A stretch of 64,000 nt of DNA, taken from positions 620,293-684,292 of the forward strand of contig NZ_NOLJ01000001.1 in assembly GCF_002246015.1 (NCBI RefSeq), written 5' to 3'. Origin of the DNA: Nostoc sp. 'Peltigera membranacea cyanobiont' 210A (GTDB lineage Bacteria; Cyanobacteriota; Cyanobacteriia; Cyanobacteriales; Nostocaceae). Shown piece by piece: positions 17,512-28,000 of the stretch (positions within the stretch are counted from its first letter, which is position 1; every line of letters starts with the position of its first letter). The position numbers were made by a program, and so were the translations under genes. The notes below the pieces were generated by a model. The model did not search any database. It was given only the letters and a program-made list of their open reading frames with translations, and was not told the origin of the DNA.

Positions 17512-17610
17512 ATGGGGAAGAAGTCTTACCCCCCCACACTCCCCACACTCCTCTTCCCCCTCTGCTCCCTGCCCCCTGCTCCCCTGCTTCTTCCCCACTC
17601 CCCATTCCCT

Positions 17611-18078
17611 TTAGGAATCCAGCGAATATTTCATGATGATGTTGACTGTTGTATTTTTGTTTACAACAAAACTGGCATCACGAAACTTTGGTGTACCTGT
17701 TTGTATGGACACAGTTGGATTTTTGGAAATCCCAAAACCTTCTTTGGGAATACCGAAAAAGTCTTTATTGAGTTTGCGATCGCCATTTTGATCGTCAACC
17801 ACAGCGACAGCATAAGTTCCAGGTTTCAAACCGGAGAATTCTTTTTTTACAGAAGTGCCAGTAATCTTAGCGCAGCCACTTTGAGCTTCACTAGTACTAC
17901 TCATTGGAAATCCTTTTTCGTTTGCATAAACTCGGAAGCAAATCTCACCTTTTTGGTGATCTATTCCATTTACTACAACATTAAGTGTTGCAGTTGGCTC
18001 TGCGTTCACTGTTTTAGCAAAGCTGATGCTCACTAAAGTAGCAAGCAAAACATGAGATAGTTGAGATAGTTTCAGCAT
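17611..18078 (-). CDS. Secreted DUF2141 family protein in the HGL island
   Basis: 155 residues with a clear signal peptide (MLKLSQLSHVLLATLVSIS..., cleavage near VNA-EP). A DUF2141 beta-sandwich-like domain follows: LNVVVNGIDHQKGEICFRVYANEKGFP, then FSGLKPGTYAVAVVDDQNGD and NKDFFGIPKEGFGISKNP. The Asp-rich loop may bind calcium. Family function is unknown. It starts 10 bases after the stop of the upstream GT2 gene, so the two are almost certainly cotranscribed. That makes it a candidate periplasmic factor in envelope glycolipid deposition. Confidence 0.82.
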   Translation of the reverse strand: MLKLSQLSHVLLATLVSISFAKTVNAEPTATLNVVVNGIDHQKGEICFRVYANEKGFPMSSTSEAQSGCAKITGTSVKKEFSGLKPGTYAVAVVDDQNGDRKLNKDFFGIPKEGFGISKNPTVSIQTGTPKFRDASFVVNKNTTVNIIMKYSLDS

Positions 18079-18088
18079 AGTTTTGTAG

Positions 18089-19096
18089 TCAGAATAGGTG
18101 ATTTTGATTCGTTAAAAGTGTGGCTTGTTGTTTTTTTATTGATGCTTTTCGACAACTTTTCCAAACTCTGGGCAGCACTATTAGCAAATCTTTCAGCAAA
18201 AGATATTCTGTCCCTTTTAACTGCTGGTGTAGACTTATATGACAACATAGCCGCTCATTCAAACTCAAGGGACTACGCCATATAGAGAGTACATACTCCC
18301 AGGTTATTCTCCAATGGGGCAATAAAATTCGTCCTTTCTTTGCTGAATCAAACCATACTGTATACCCATAAAAATCGGGGAGCATACTCAATAATGGTTT
18401 TTTGCTTTTGTCAGCAAACAGCAAGTAATTTGGAAAGAACATACTCATTGATTGTTGCGGATGACTTCTGATGAAAAACAGGGATTCAGGAATTTCATAA
18501 AACCTACCGAGAATACCAAGTCTTAACAAGAGAATTCCATCTGCATTACCATAACCACCCATAGGTGGTATCTTTTTCAAAACACTAGCGCGAATTACCC
18601 CGTAACATTGATAACATAAATGCTTGGTTAGCAATTCGTGAAAACGCTCCTGTGGCTTTAGTGCATCGGCCTTGACTTTGATATCGTAATTTTGGATAAA
18701 ATTCCCCTGTTCATCAATGAAATATGCCTGGGAATGACACAAGATTATAGTAGGATCTTGGTCAAGCACCTCGACACACTTCTTGATAAAATCTGGAGAA
18801 TGTAGATCGTCATGGGCTGCCCATTTAAAATACTCACCCGAAGACAGTTGCAAGACGCGATTAAAGTTACCAGCACAACCGATATTCGTGTCATTGCGGT
18901 AGTAACAAATACGTTGGTCTTGCTCGGCATAAGCTCTACAAATTTCCTCAGTTTTATCTGTCGATGCGTTATCTGAAATAATAAGTTCAAAATCTTCAAA
19001 GGTCTGAGCCAAGAGTGAATCTATGGCTTCTTTGATAAATTTTTCACCATTGTATACAGGTAATCCGATGCTCAATCGTGGCTGATTGCTACTCAT
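18089..19096 (-). CDS. Family 2 glycosyltransferase in the HGL island
   Basis: About 335 residues. The GT-A domain begins RLSIGLPVYNGEKFIKEAIDSLLAQ, with the SDNASTDKTEEI nucleotide-binding segment, then YFKWAAHDD as the DxD-like motif (HDD). The C-terminal half is helical with an amphipathic stretch and no clear membrane helix. I prefer MSSNQPRL at 19096 over an ATG three codons upstream; neither has a convincing ribosome-binding site. Cotranscribed with the DUF2141 gene. Acceptor and sugar cannot be told from sequence. Confidence 0.82.
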   Translation of the reverse strand: MSSNQPRLSIGLPVYNGEKFIKEAIDSLLAQTFEDFELIISDNASTDKTEEICRAYAEQDQRICYYRNDTNIGCAGNFNRVLQLSSGEYFKWAAHDDLHSPDFIKKCVEVLDQDPTIILCHSQAYFIDEQGNFIQNYDIKVKADALKPQERFHELLTKHLCYQCYGVIRASVLKKIPPMGGYGNADGILLLRLGILGRFYEIPESLFFIRSHPQQSMSMFFPNYLLFADKSKKPLLSMLPDFYGYTVWFDSAKKGRILLPHWRITWEYVLSIWRSPLSLNERLCCHISLHQQLKGTEYLLLKDLLIVLPRVWKSCRKASIKKQQATLLTNQNHLF

Positions 19097-19164
19097 AGAA
19101 AACAAGTATTCGGAAAATCTGTGGATTATTGTATGGTTAATCGTAGTAAGGTAAATGCAATGTA

Positions 19165-19324
19165 AGAATTCAGAAGTCAGAATCCAGGAGTCAAGATTAA
19201 GGATACTTTGATACCAAACTGAATCATTTCAAGTAAATCAAGAGTCTCCTAGATTTTTCATTTTCCAATCATTCTGTTAGCGGATAGCTAAGGTTTAGCC
19301 CATTCTGACTCCTGACTCCTGAAT
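19165..19324. repeat. Inverted STRR copies (CAGAAGTCAGAATCC / GACTCCTGACTCCTGAATT)
   Basis: The gap between hgdA and the GT2 gene holds AATTCAGAAGTCAGAATCCAGG at 19167 and its imperfect complement CTGACTCCTGACTCCTGAATT at 19304-19324. Together they can fold into a long imperfect hairpin; nothing else is seen. Confidence 0.6.
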
Positions 19325-19341
19325 TACTAAAAATCTGTGAA

Positions 19342-20346
19342 CTATTTCATCAAGCTTTGAATATCTGTTTTTCGCAGCCATTCATGTGTTTGCTGCATTC
19401 CTAATTCAAGGTCAACTACTGGTTTGTAATTTAACAGATTTTGGGCTTTGGCAATGGAACAAGCATAAGGACGAGTCATAAAATCTATGGACTCTGGTAA
19501 GATATCAACTTTTTTCCGAAAAAGTTTTTGTCCTTGAACGCGTAGCTTTAGAAACAACTTGATTTCATCTTTCGATAATGAAAGGGGTGCTTGCAAATCT
19601 TCCATTGCTGCTAAACGCATAAAATACTCTTTCCACGAAGTTTCTTGTCCATCGGTGATATTAAATATTTCACCGTAGATTTCTTTTTCTATCGCGAGAA
19701 AGATGCCATCAATCAGGTTATCTATATATACATGATTGATTACTCCTTTAGCATCGTTGGCGCAAGCAAATAATTTTTGACGCATCATCAGAATTGGTCT
19801 GACTATCCAGGGAATACTTCCTGGGCCGTAAACATCTCCGGCTCGAATAATGATGATCCCAAAATCTGAGGGATTATTAAGTTCTAAAAGTGCTGTTTCG
19901 GCTTCTATTTTCGTTTGACAGTAGGGATTATTGTCGCCAGAAAGTGGCCCGGATTCTGTAACACCATCAGGATAGTTAAAACCGTAAACCATCACACTAG
20001 ATAGATGCACAAATGTTTTAACACCAGCTTGTTTAGCGGCTTTAGCTATGTTGACAGTACCGCCAACATTCACATCACGAAAATGCTTAATTGCACCAGC
20101 TTCTTCGGCAATTTGCTCTGTATGTAAAACGATATCTACTCCCTGACAAGCCTTTTGAGCAATCGCAGAATCGGTGATGCTACCAATAATTACCTCTACA
20201 CCTAAATTCTGTAATTGTTTGTTTTGTTCTGTAGAACTTTGCAGTCCACGAACCTTCATTCCTTGTGCTATTGCTAACTCGGCTGTACGCAAACCGACAA
20301 ATTCATTAATCCCGGTAATTAGGAGAGTTTTGTCTTTGAGGTTCAT
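19342..20346 (-). CDS. hgdA: NAD-dependent epimerase/dehydratase-like SDR, HgdA
   Basis: 334-residue extended SDR. It shows the Rossmann start LLITGINEFVGLRTAELA (a GxxxxxG variant of the usual GxxGxxG), the active-site SSVMVYG, the catalytic YCQTK (Tyr-x-x-x-Lys), and a C-terminal substrate domain with VYIDNLIDGIFLA. It resembles 3-beta-HSD/epimerase-like proteins. By position next to the DevC/DevB-type exporter it corresponds to hgdA (all5345 in Anabaena, as I recall), needed for correct glycolipid layer formation. The exact chemistry, such as reduction of a keto group on the aglycone or sugar, is unproven. Confidence 0.85.
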   Translation of the reverse strand: MNLKDKTLLITGINEFVGLRTAELAIAQGMKVRGLQSSTEQNKQLQNLGVEVIIGSITDSAIAQKACQGVDIVLHTEQIAEEAGAIKHFRDVNVGGTVNIAKAAKQAGVKTFVHLSSVMVYGFNYPDGVTESGPLSGDNNPYCQTKIEAETALLELNNPSDFGIIIIRAGDVYGPGSIPWIVRPILMMRQKLFACANDAKGVINHVYIDNLIDGIFLAIEKEIYGEIFNITDGQETSWKEYFMRLAAMEDLQAPLSLSKDEIKLFLKLRVQGQKLFRKKVDILPESIDFMTRPYACSIAKAQNLLNYKPVVDLELGMQQTHEWLRKTDIQSLMK

Positions 20347-20409
20347 ATAGTAAGGGTTATACCAATTTTGGATTTTTGATTAAAAGAAAAGTGCTAGTTT
20401 TGATGGTTT

Positions 20410-20458
20410 GTAGTAAGCATTAAAGTGCTTAGAAAACAAGGACTAAAGTCCTTACTAC
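20410..20458. repeat. GTAGTAAG...CTTACTAC hairpin repeat
   Basis: GTAGTAAGCA...GGACTAAAGTCCTTACTAC folds with an inner GGACTAAAGTCC palindrome. It is a common cyanobacterial intergenic repeat, here between hgdC and hgdA. Confidence 0.6.
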
Positions 20459-20503
20459 GAACTTGCTTGTCTTTAACAAGTTACTCCGAGCAAGTTATTT
20501 TGG

Positions 20504-21682
20504 TTAGAAAATATCTCCCGGATCTGCGGAGCGGAGTTTATTGATAGCAAGCGCTCCTGATGTTATACACATTAAGACTGTTGAAGTTAAGACAATAACT
20601 GCATTATTAGTGGTCATCATTATTGGTAGTTTAGTTGCTTCTGCTGCAAAACTATATAACAAGACAGAAGTAATAAATCCTGGGATATAACCTAAGATTG
20701 CCAAAATCAAAGCTTGCTGAAATACCACATTTAATAAATAGCTATTGGCATAACCTATGGCTTTTAAAGTGGCATAAGCAACGAACTGGGTAGCAATATT
20801 GCTGTAAAGAATTTGATAAACAATAACCACACCAACGACCGCAGCCATTGTCAACATCAAGTTAAGAATAAAACCAATGGGTGTTCTGACAGCCCAATAT
20901 TTTTTTTCAAAATCAATGAAGCCTTGGCGGGTAAAAACTTGGACATCATTAGGCAAACTTGCTTGTAAATTTTTCAGTACTGTTTCTGCATTAGTACCAG
21001 GTTTGAGGGAAATCAAACCAATATCGATCATATCTGCCGGACGAGTATTGGGATTTATCCTCAAGAAAGTGGAGTCACTAACAAGTAAATTTCCGTCTAC
21101 ACCAAAGGAAGGCCCTAATGTGAATAAGCCACCAATTCTGACTCTATAACCAATTAATGAATTGAAGGGAAATATTTCAATTGTTTGTGCAGTCTCTCCC
21201 GCATTAAATTTTTCAGCTATTGGGCCAAACTCTGGGCGAGAACCCCGATCAAAAAGCATGACATCAGGAGTTTTGAGTTTATCTAAATTTCTCTCAACTT
21301 CCGGGAGATTTATCACAGGTCTACCCGGATCGAAACCAATAACATATATTGAATATTTCTCACCAGTTGCCGGATTTTTCAGTTTGGCAAATTGCAAATA
21401 CATGGGGCTAACTGACTCTACGCCATCAAACCCCAAAGATTGATATAAACGAGTCCGCGAAAAACTTTGATTTGAGGTCAAAGATTTATATTGCGAACTA
21501 ACTAAAAATAAATCTCCTTTGAGATTCTGATGGACTGCGGTTGCACTGGAATAGAGGGCATCTTGAAAACCAAGTTGCACAAACATTAGCAGCACAATAA
21601 AACCAATCCCGGCTACAGCTACTAATAAACGAACTTTTTGCTGGGCTAGCTGTAGCCATGCTAAAGGAATTTTCAAAATCAT
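20504..21682 (-). CDS. hgdC: DevC-type ABC permease HgdC
   Basis: About 392 residues. The N-terminal DevC signature is IPLAWLQLAQQKVRLLVAVAGIGFIVLLMFVQLGFQDALY, followed by a large extracytoplasmic domain (MacB-like) and three C-terminal membrane helices (FtsX family). It forms the inner-membrane channel of a TolC-dependent glycolipid exporter that places HGL outside the heterocyst outer membrane. The ATG at 21682 (MILKIPLAW) is preferred over a TTG five codons upstream. The gene order hgdB-hgdC-hgdA matches Anabaena. No ATPase (DevA-like) gene accompanies it here. Confidence 0.88.
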   Translation of the reverse strand: MILKIPLAWLQLAQQKVRLLVAVAGIGFIVLLMFVQLGFQDALYSSATAVHQNLKGDLFLVSSQYKSLTSNQSFSRTRLYQSLGFDGVESVSPMYLQFAKLKNPATGEKYSIYVIGFDPGRPVINLPEVERNLDKLKTPDVMLFDRGSRPEFGPIAEKFNAGETAQTIEIFPFNSLIGYRVRIGGLFTLGPSFGVDGNLLVSDSTFLRINPNTRPADMIDIGLISLKPGTNAETVLKNLQASLPNDVQVFTRQGFIDFEKKYWAVRTPIGFILNLMLTMAAVVGVVIVYQILYSNIATQFVAYATLKAIGYANSYLLNVVFQQALILAILGYIPGFITSVLLYSFAAEATKLPIMMTTNNAVIVLTSTVLMCITSGALAINKLRSADPGDIF

Positions 21683-21710
21683 GGATTTATTTATCAATTG
21701 TCATTTGTCA

Positions 21711-21762
21711 TACCTTGCGGGAAGGCGTTCGCGTAGCGTCTCGTAGAGAAGCGCCTATGTCA
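21711..21762. repeat. Dispersed palindromic repeat (GCGTTCGCGTAGCGTCTCGTAGAGAAGCG)
   Basis: Inserted into a GTCATTTGTCATTGGTCATT short repeat in the hgdB-hgdC gap. The same GTTCGCG/CTCTACGAGACGCT family recurs at about 23690, 45960, 46085, 51843 and 63035. Confidence 0.7.
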
Positions 21763-21801
21763 TTTGTCATTGGTCATTTGTTAATGACCTATGCCCTATG
21801 A

Positions 21802-23010
21802 CTAAATCTGAATGGCGACATCCACTTGTAAATTAGTTAAACGAGCGACCTTATCACTATCTGCGGGATTATCGATGGAGATTTTCACTTCCACTATTCT
21901 GCGGTCTGTATCTGAACCAGGGTTTAGGCTAAAGATGTTTTGCTTGTCAACTTGCCAACCAATCTCTTTCACAGTTCCTTTTATTGTTCCAGTAAATGCA
22001 GTGCTGGTAATGGTGGCTTTTTGTCTTACACGCACTTTTTGAACATCGGTTTGATACACCTCTGCAATCACATACATTTGAGATGTTTTACCTATCTCAG
22101 CAAATCCTCTGCTGGTGCTGATAACTTCTCCGGTTTTGGCGTGAATTTTCAAAATTTTGCCATTTATGGGAGATTTTATGTAGCTTAAATCCAAGTCGGC
22201 TTTTGCTTGTTGAACAGAAGTTGTTGCACTATTGACTTCGGTTTGTGCGACTTGAACATCTACACCACGCACTTCACTAATACTGGTGAGTTGCGCTTCT
22301 GCTTGCTTGCGTTGTGCTTGGAATGTGTCTTGAGTGCGCTTGAGAGTGGCTTGAGCTTCTGTTAGCTGCTGTTGTGTAGTCTTTAGTTGCAAAGCTTTGG
22401 TATCTGCTACAGAAGCCGCGATCGCACCTTGTTTATATAATTGCTGATAGCGATTATTTTCGGCTTGAGCATTGTCTACTTCTGCCTGGATACGGGCAAT
22501 TGTCGCCTCTTGTGTCGCAACATCCCCTTTATATTGTGGCTCTAACCGGGCAATTACAGCCTTTTGAGCATCAACATCTCCGGTTTTACCTCCAGATTTC
22601 ACCTGCGCTAATTTGGCTTTGGCAACTTGCAGTTGGTCTAAAGCCTGTTGTAATGCGGTTCTAGAACGACCATAATTTTCGAGATAGGCTAATAATTGCC
22701 CTGCTTTAACCGTATCTCCTTCTTTTACCAACAGTCTGTCTACTCGTACCCCATTATTAGAAGTAGGAGCAGTCAAAGTAGTAACTTCACCTTCTGGCTC
22801 TAAACGTCCCAAAGCTGTCACAGCAACTTTTGCAGGCGTGGCAGCTTTTGGAGGGTTGGCTGGCGCTGTCACAACTTTCGGTTTAGACCAATAGGGTGTC
22901 AAACTATAGAAAGCGATTAATCCAGCCGCTAAAGTGAGAGAAGCTGCTAAAATTACTTGCGATCGGCCTACGGGTTTTGTGAATAATCGACTTTCTTTAT
23001 TTACTGCCAT
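21802..23010 (-). CDS. hgdB: HlyD/DevB-type membrane-fusion (adaptor) protein HgdB
   Basis: 402 residues: one N-terminal membrane helix (VILAASLTLAAGLIAFYSL), a split biotinyl-lipoyl-like domain (VRVDRLLVKEGDTVKAGQLLAYLEN ... SYIKSPINGKILKIHAKTGEVIS), a long alpha-helical hairpin rich in Gln/Ala heptads (~residues 125-265), and a beta-barrel C-terminus. It would bridge HgdC to an outer-membrane TolC-like channel. It is divergently oriented from the polyketide arm across a 2-kb gap, and its promoter must lie in that gap. Confidence 0.9.
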   Translation of the reverse strand: MAVNKESRLFTKPVGRSQVILAASLTLAAGLIAFYSLTPYWSKPKVVTAPANPPKAATPAKVAVTALGRLEPEGEVTTLTAPTSNNGVRVDRLLVKEGDTVKAGQLLAYLENYGRSRTALQQALDQLQVAKAKLAQVKSGGKTGDVDAQKAVIARLEPQYKGDVATQEATIARIQAEVDNAQAENNRYQQLYKQGAIAASVADTKALQLKTTQQQLTEAQATLKRTQDTFQAQRKQAEAQLTSISEVRGVDVQVAQTEVNSATTSVQQAKADLDLSYIKSPINGKILKIHAKTGEVISTSRGFAEIGKTSQMYVIAEVYQTDVQKVRVRQKATITSTAFTGTIKGTVKEIGWQVDKQNIFSLNPGSDTDRRIVEVKISIDNPADSDKVARLTNLQVDVAIQI

Positions 23011-25066
23011 ATTTTCATTCCAATTCTGCTTTTTTAGAGAATATCCTGGTTATATTTAGTCGATTAGAATAGACTCATCCGCAAATTACCAAGAGGGCTT
23101 TTCCTCTAGGGTTTCTACCTTAATCAAGTGGATGGATCTAAATTGGTTTTATATGAATTGTTGTACGCTTTTACCGCCCAAACTTAGTATTGTGGCGTGA
23201 AAATTAATGGCGTTTTACTTCAAAGCTTCCTAAGTTATATCCTATTTTGTCATCTAATCCCGTAGCGTAAAATACAATAGCGCTAGTCAGAAAAATTAAC
23301 TTTCAAGAACAACGAAGCGCTAATAAAAATGAACTTAAAATTGGGATAAACTTGTCATTAAGTATGACGTAAAAATTGCATTTTGTCAACCAAATAACTT
23401 TGCATAAATCCTGATTCTCTCACTAAATTATTTCACCACAGTAAGATTAGATGCTGAAAAAGTTACTTGTCACTAATCCCTTGTCTAGCAATTGAATACC
23501 AACAGATAGTTAGTTATTAAGCAGATTTGATATTACTAACAGATTATGATTAGCAAGGTTGTGTACTATAAGACATTATTATTGCTTTTGATTCTACTAA
23601 TTCAATGCATGAAGTGATACAGTTGGTGAGTTAACGGACGTTACAAGGGCGGTTAGAAACCGCATCTACATGAGACTTTACCCACACTTCTCTACGTTCG
23701 CGGAGCGTGTCGTAGACAGACGCTGCGCGTAGCTTGCTTCCCCGGAGGGGTACGACAAGCTCAGTGACCGCCTCCGTGGGTTTAAAACACCCAATTTTTC
23801 TTAATCCGCAGAGGCGGACTACCCTGCGGGAAGCCGCAAAGCGTCTATGTTTGTGTAGCCGCGTACTCCTACGGAGAAGCAAGCTACACGAAGTGTGGCG
23901 CAGGCAATTCCATTCGCTTTCTAAGCACTATTTTAAATCATGTAATCATGATTATGTTTATTAAGTAACATACTAAAAATTAATATTTGCTTTATAAATA
24001 ACCGCTTTGCTTTTTAACTTGACTTATATTGAAAAATAACCAAAAGCTTTAATTAAATTATGATGTTTCTCTGAGAAAACATACTTATGGCTATTCAATT
24101 TATCTATGTATTCATTGAATTGTGACTTATTAGACAACAGATTTGCATTGTTAACTTAATTCAGGACAAACTTATGGCTAACTCGTAGACAACAAAATCT
24201 TTCACAAATTTATAGAGTTATAAATTATACTTTTCTGCTTAATTTTATTCAAATCAACATCAGTAATGGTGGATGTTTATTTATAAAATAACTTTAAAGA
24301 AATGATTTAGTTTCTGTAAAGTATGCTAGTGTTTTTATTAATTCAATGCTTTAAAGTGGTTAGACAAACTAGTTATTCAATTGAAATTTTTAAATTAAAA
24401 ATAACTAAAGATAACTGCTTTGTCATTACCTTGTAACCGTTTAATTACTTGTTCAAGTTACATAAATTCGGATTAAAGGTGGTGTCTTTTGTGTAACAAG
24501 CTTGTCAACTTTCCTGGTTCAAATAGCATAAAATATATTATCCCGGACGTTGAAACTGGCTATGACATTGAACAAGATACAGAACGTTGTAATTAACAAC
24601 AGCTATGTTGCTGTGGTTAGCCTAGATAATCAAATGCTTTTGGGTGAAAAAACGTTTCTGTTCTCTTAGCTACTCCTCAGTTCCCATCACTCCAGTAGGA
24701 TACCATTACTCAAAATCTTTACCATTACAAATGGATTAAATTGACTGGTCAAGCAGCTATTACACTCCAAAACTATTTTACCAGTTTTAACAACGTCTTT
24801 GACCTATTGCGACAATTTAAAGAGTCTAGCGTTGGATAACATTTTTGTGCGATGTCTACGACGGGCTACGCCTACGCAGTGTGCCAAAGCCGCCTGGAAA
24901 CATAAGGCTTTACCCCGGCAGTATGTATTTATTGTGTGGTGTTGATTTCAAGACAAGCATTTAGCAAAGATAAGATAGCTAATTGCTTACAAAACGAGAG
25001 TTTTTCATTAATTAGTAGGCAACAGAATTACTGTAGCTACACAATCCACAGTACTAACTATGCCCT
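23011..25066. promoter_or_regulatory. 2-kb gene-free region between divergent hgdB and hglE
   Basis: Both arms of the HGL island start from this region. Apart from the dispersed repeat at 23647-23917 and a GATGTCTACGACGGGCTACGCCTACGCA repeat at 24850-24878, it is AT-rich and has no plausible gene. The best short frame (24562, about 35 codons) has no support. I found no exact GTA-N8-TAC NtcA box and no TCCGGA-type DIF element placed before either gene, so the heterocyst promoters cannot be pinned down by eye. Long 5' leaders or unannotated small RNAs are possible. Confidence 0.55.
23647..23917 (+). repeat. Dispersed repeat, copy 2, with internal insertions
   Basis: Begins GGCGGTTAGAAACCGC and ends CAATTCCATTCGC, like the copy at 3884-4012. 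It is about twice as long, because further palindromic pieces (CTACGTTCGCGGAGCGTGTCGTAGACAG, TACGACAAGCTCAGTGACCG, CTACGGAGAAGCAAGCTAC) sit inside it: a repeat within repeats. Confidence 0.7.
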
Positions 25067-28000
25067 ATGTCTGCTTATTCAATTGATACTGCCTTAGCGG
25101 AGTTAGAGAGCCTTATCAATAATTGTGAAAAGGCTGTGATGAGGTCTATAGAGGAAAAAAACATGAAGTCAGATAAATCAGATAAATCAGTGTCAATTAA
25201 CAGAATTAACAGACAATTACAACACAATCCTATCGCCATTGTTGGAATGGCTTCTCTATTGCCTAAAGCCAGAAATTTACGTGAATACTGGCAAAATATT
25301 GTAAGCAAAATTGACTGTATTACTGATGTTCCTTCTACCCACTGGAGTGTTGAAGATTATTACGATCCGAATCCCAGAACTACTGAAGACAAAACCTACT
25401 GTAAAAGAGGTGGGTTTATTCCAGAGGTAGATTTCAACCCGATGGAATTCGGTATTCCGCCCAGCATTTTGGAAGTTACAGATGTATCGCAACTATTAAG
25501 TTTAGTGGTTGCGAAAGAGGCGATGGAAGATGCTGGTTATGGCGAAAAACGTGAGTTTAACCGCGAAATGGTTGGGGTAATCTTAGGCGTGGCGATGGCC
25601 AAGCAGTTAGGAATGCCACTTTCGGCGAGATTGGAATATCCAATTTGGGAAAAAGCACTCAAAAGCAGTGGTTTATCCGATGAAGATACCCAAAAAATCG
25701 TTGATAAAATCAAAAGCGCTTATGTGAAATGGGATGAGAACGCTTTCCCTGGAATGTTAGCTAACGTAGTCGCGGGTAGAATTGCCAATCGCCTAAATTT
25801 TGGTGGGATGAATTGTGTAGTTGACGCGGCTTGTGCTAGTTCCTTTGGTGCTTTAAAAATGGCAATCAGCGAACTAGTTGAGCATCGTTCTGACATGATG
25901 CTGACTGGTGGTGTTGATACCGATAACACCATCATGGCTTACATCTCATTCAGCAAAACACCGGCTGTTACTCCCAGTGAAAATGTCAAACCTTTCGATG
26001 CTAAATCTGATGGGATGATGCTGGGTGAAGGTATTGGGATGATTGTCCTCAAACGTCTGGAAGATGCTGAACGGGACAACGATAAAATATATGCCGTAAT
26101 TAAAGGTATTGGTACTTCCAGCGATGGGCGTTATAAGAGCATTTATGCTCCCCGCAAAGAAGGTCAAGTTAAAGCCTTGGAACGTGCTTATGAAGATGCC
26201 GGCTTCTCTCCCGCTACTGTTGGTTTGATGGAAGCACATGGCACCGGCACAATGGCTGGAGATCCGACAGAATTCGGTTCTTTAAAAGACTTTTTTGATG
26301 TACATGATGACAAAAAACAGCACATCGCTTTGGGTAGTGTAAAATCACAAATCGGACACACAAAAGCGGCTGCGGGTGCGGCGAGTTTGATTAAAACTGC
26401 TTTGGCTTTACATCACAAAGTATTACCGCCCACAATTAACATCACTGAGCCAAATCCCAAACTCAACATTAAAAATTCATCCTTTTATTTGAATACCGAA
26501 ACTAGACCTTGGATTCGTCCAGAAGGGGAAGCACCAAGACGCGCAGGTGTAAGTTCCTTTGGATTTGGTGGTACTAACTATCACGTTGTTTTGGAAGAAT
26601 ATGAAGCCGACCAAAACGCCGCTTACCGCTTACACAGTGGTGCTAGTGAAGTGCTGTTGTTTGCTCCTACAGTAGACCAATTGTTGAGCAAATCTGAAGA
26701 CATTTTAGGTAAGTTGCGATCGCCAGATGCACGTACACATTATGCACAATTAGTCAATGAGTGCAAATCACAACAAATTCCCCTTTCTGCTCCCAGATTT
26801 GGATTTGTCGCTGAAAATCTCGAAGAAGCTTGCAAGTTGCTGCAAACTAGCATTGACTGGCTGAAACTCAAAGGATCAGCAGCATCTTGGGAGCATCCCC
26901 AAGGGATTTATTACCGTTCCTCTGGTATGGAGTTGGGCGGAAAAGTTGTCTCTCTATTTTCTGGGCAAGGTTCGCAATACTTGGAGATGGGACGCGAACT
27001 GGTGATGAATTTTCCTTTGATGCGCCGTCTTCATGGCTATATGGATAGCCTGTTGCTCAAAGATAATTTGCAGCCGCTTTCAGAAATCGTTTTCCCTCAT
27101 CCTGTGTTTGGAGAGGCAGAAAAAAATGTCCAAATTGCTGCCTTACAACGCACAGAATACGCTCAACCAGCCATCGGGGTGTTGAGTGCAGGGATGTACA
27201 GCATCCTGCAACAAGCTGGGTTCAAGTCAGATTTTGTTGCCGGTCATAGCTTTGGTGAACTAACAGCGCTATGGGCTGCGGGGGTTTTGAGTACAGAAGA
27301 TTACTTGTTCTTAGTGAAAGCTAGGGGTCAAGCAATGGCTGCACCCGAAGATCCAGATCATGATGCGGGTAGTATGCTGGCTGTCAAAGAAGATATCAGC
27401 AAAGTGGAAGCAGTGCTGAGACATTTTCCGCAAGTTGCGATCGCTAATCAAAATTCTCCGACTCAATTTGTTTTGGCTGGCCCCACCGCAGAAATAGCGA
27501 GAATCAGAGAGGCTTTACACGAGAAAGGATATACGGCTGTACTGTTACCTGTTTCCGCAGCGTTCCATACACCGCTAATCGCCTTTGCTCAGAAATCCTT
27601 TGCGATCGCTACTAAGTCTGTCAAGTTCCAAAGTCCCAAAATCCCTGTTTACAGCAACGTTACCAGTAAGCAGTATCCCAAGGAAGCCCAAAATATTCAA
27701 AAAATCCTGGAAACGCACCTTTCTAATTCAGTGCTGTTTAAGCAGGAAATTGAAAATATCTATGCGGCGGGTGGTACTTGCTTTGTGGAATTTGGTCCGA
27801 GGAGAATTCTTAGCAACTTGGTGAAAGAGATTCTTGGCGATCGCCCACACATCACCGTATCTTTGAACCCTAGCGCTCAAAAGAATAGCGATCGCTCTTT
27901 GCGAGAAGCAGTTGTGCAGTTGCGAGTAATTGGTTTGGCTTTGAATAACCTCGATCCTTACCAACTTCCCCAAACTATCCCCCCAATTGAGACGAAGAAG

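Noticed and set aside
17404-17598. N-terminal extension of the GT2 protein with PTPPTPP repeats
   Set aside because: Encoded by the 9-bp STRR and neighbouring C-rich repeat; the GT2 start at 17403 fits better.
24562-24669. 35-codon frame (MTLNKIQNVVINNSYVAVV...) in the hgdB-hglE gap
   Set aside because: No ribosome-binding site and no recognisable features; length expected by chance in AT-rich DNA.
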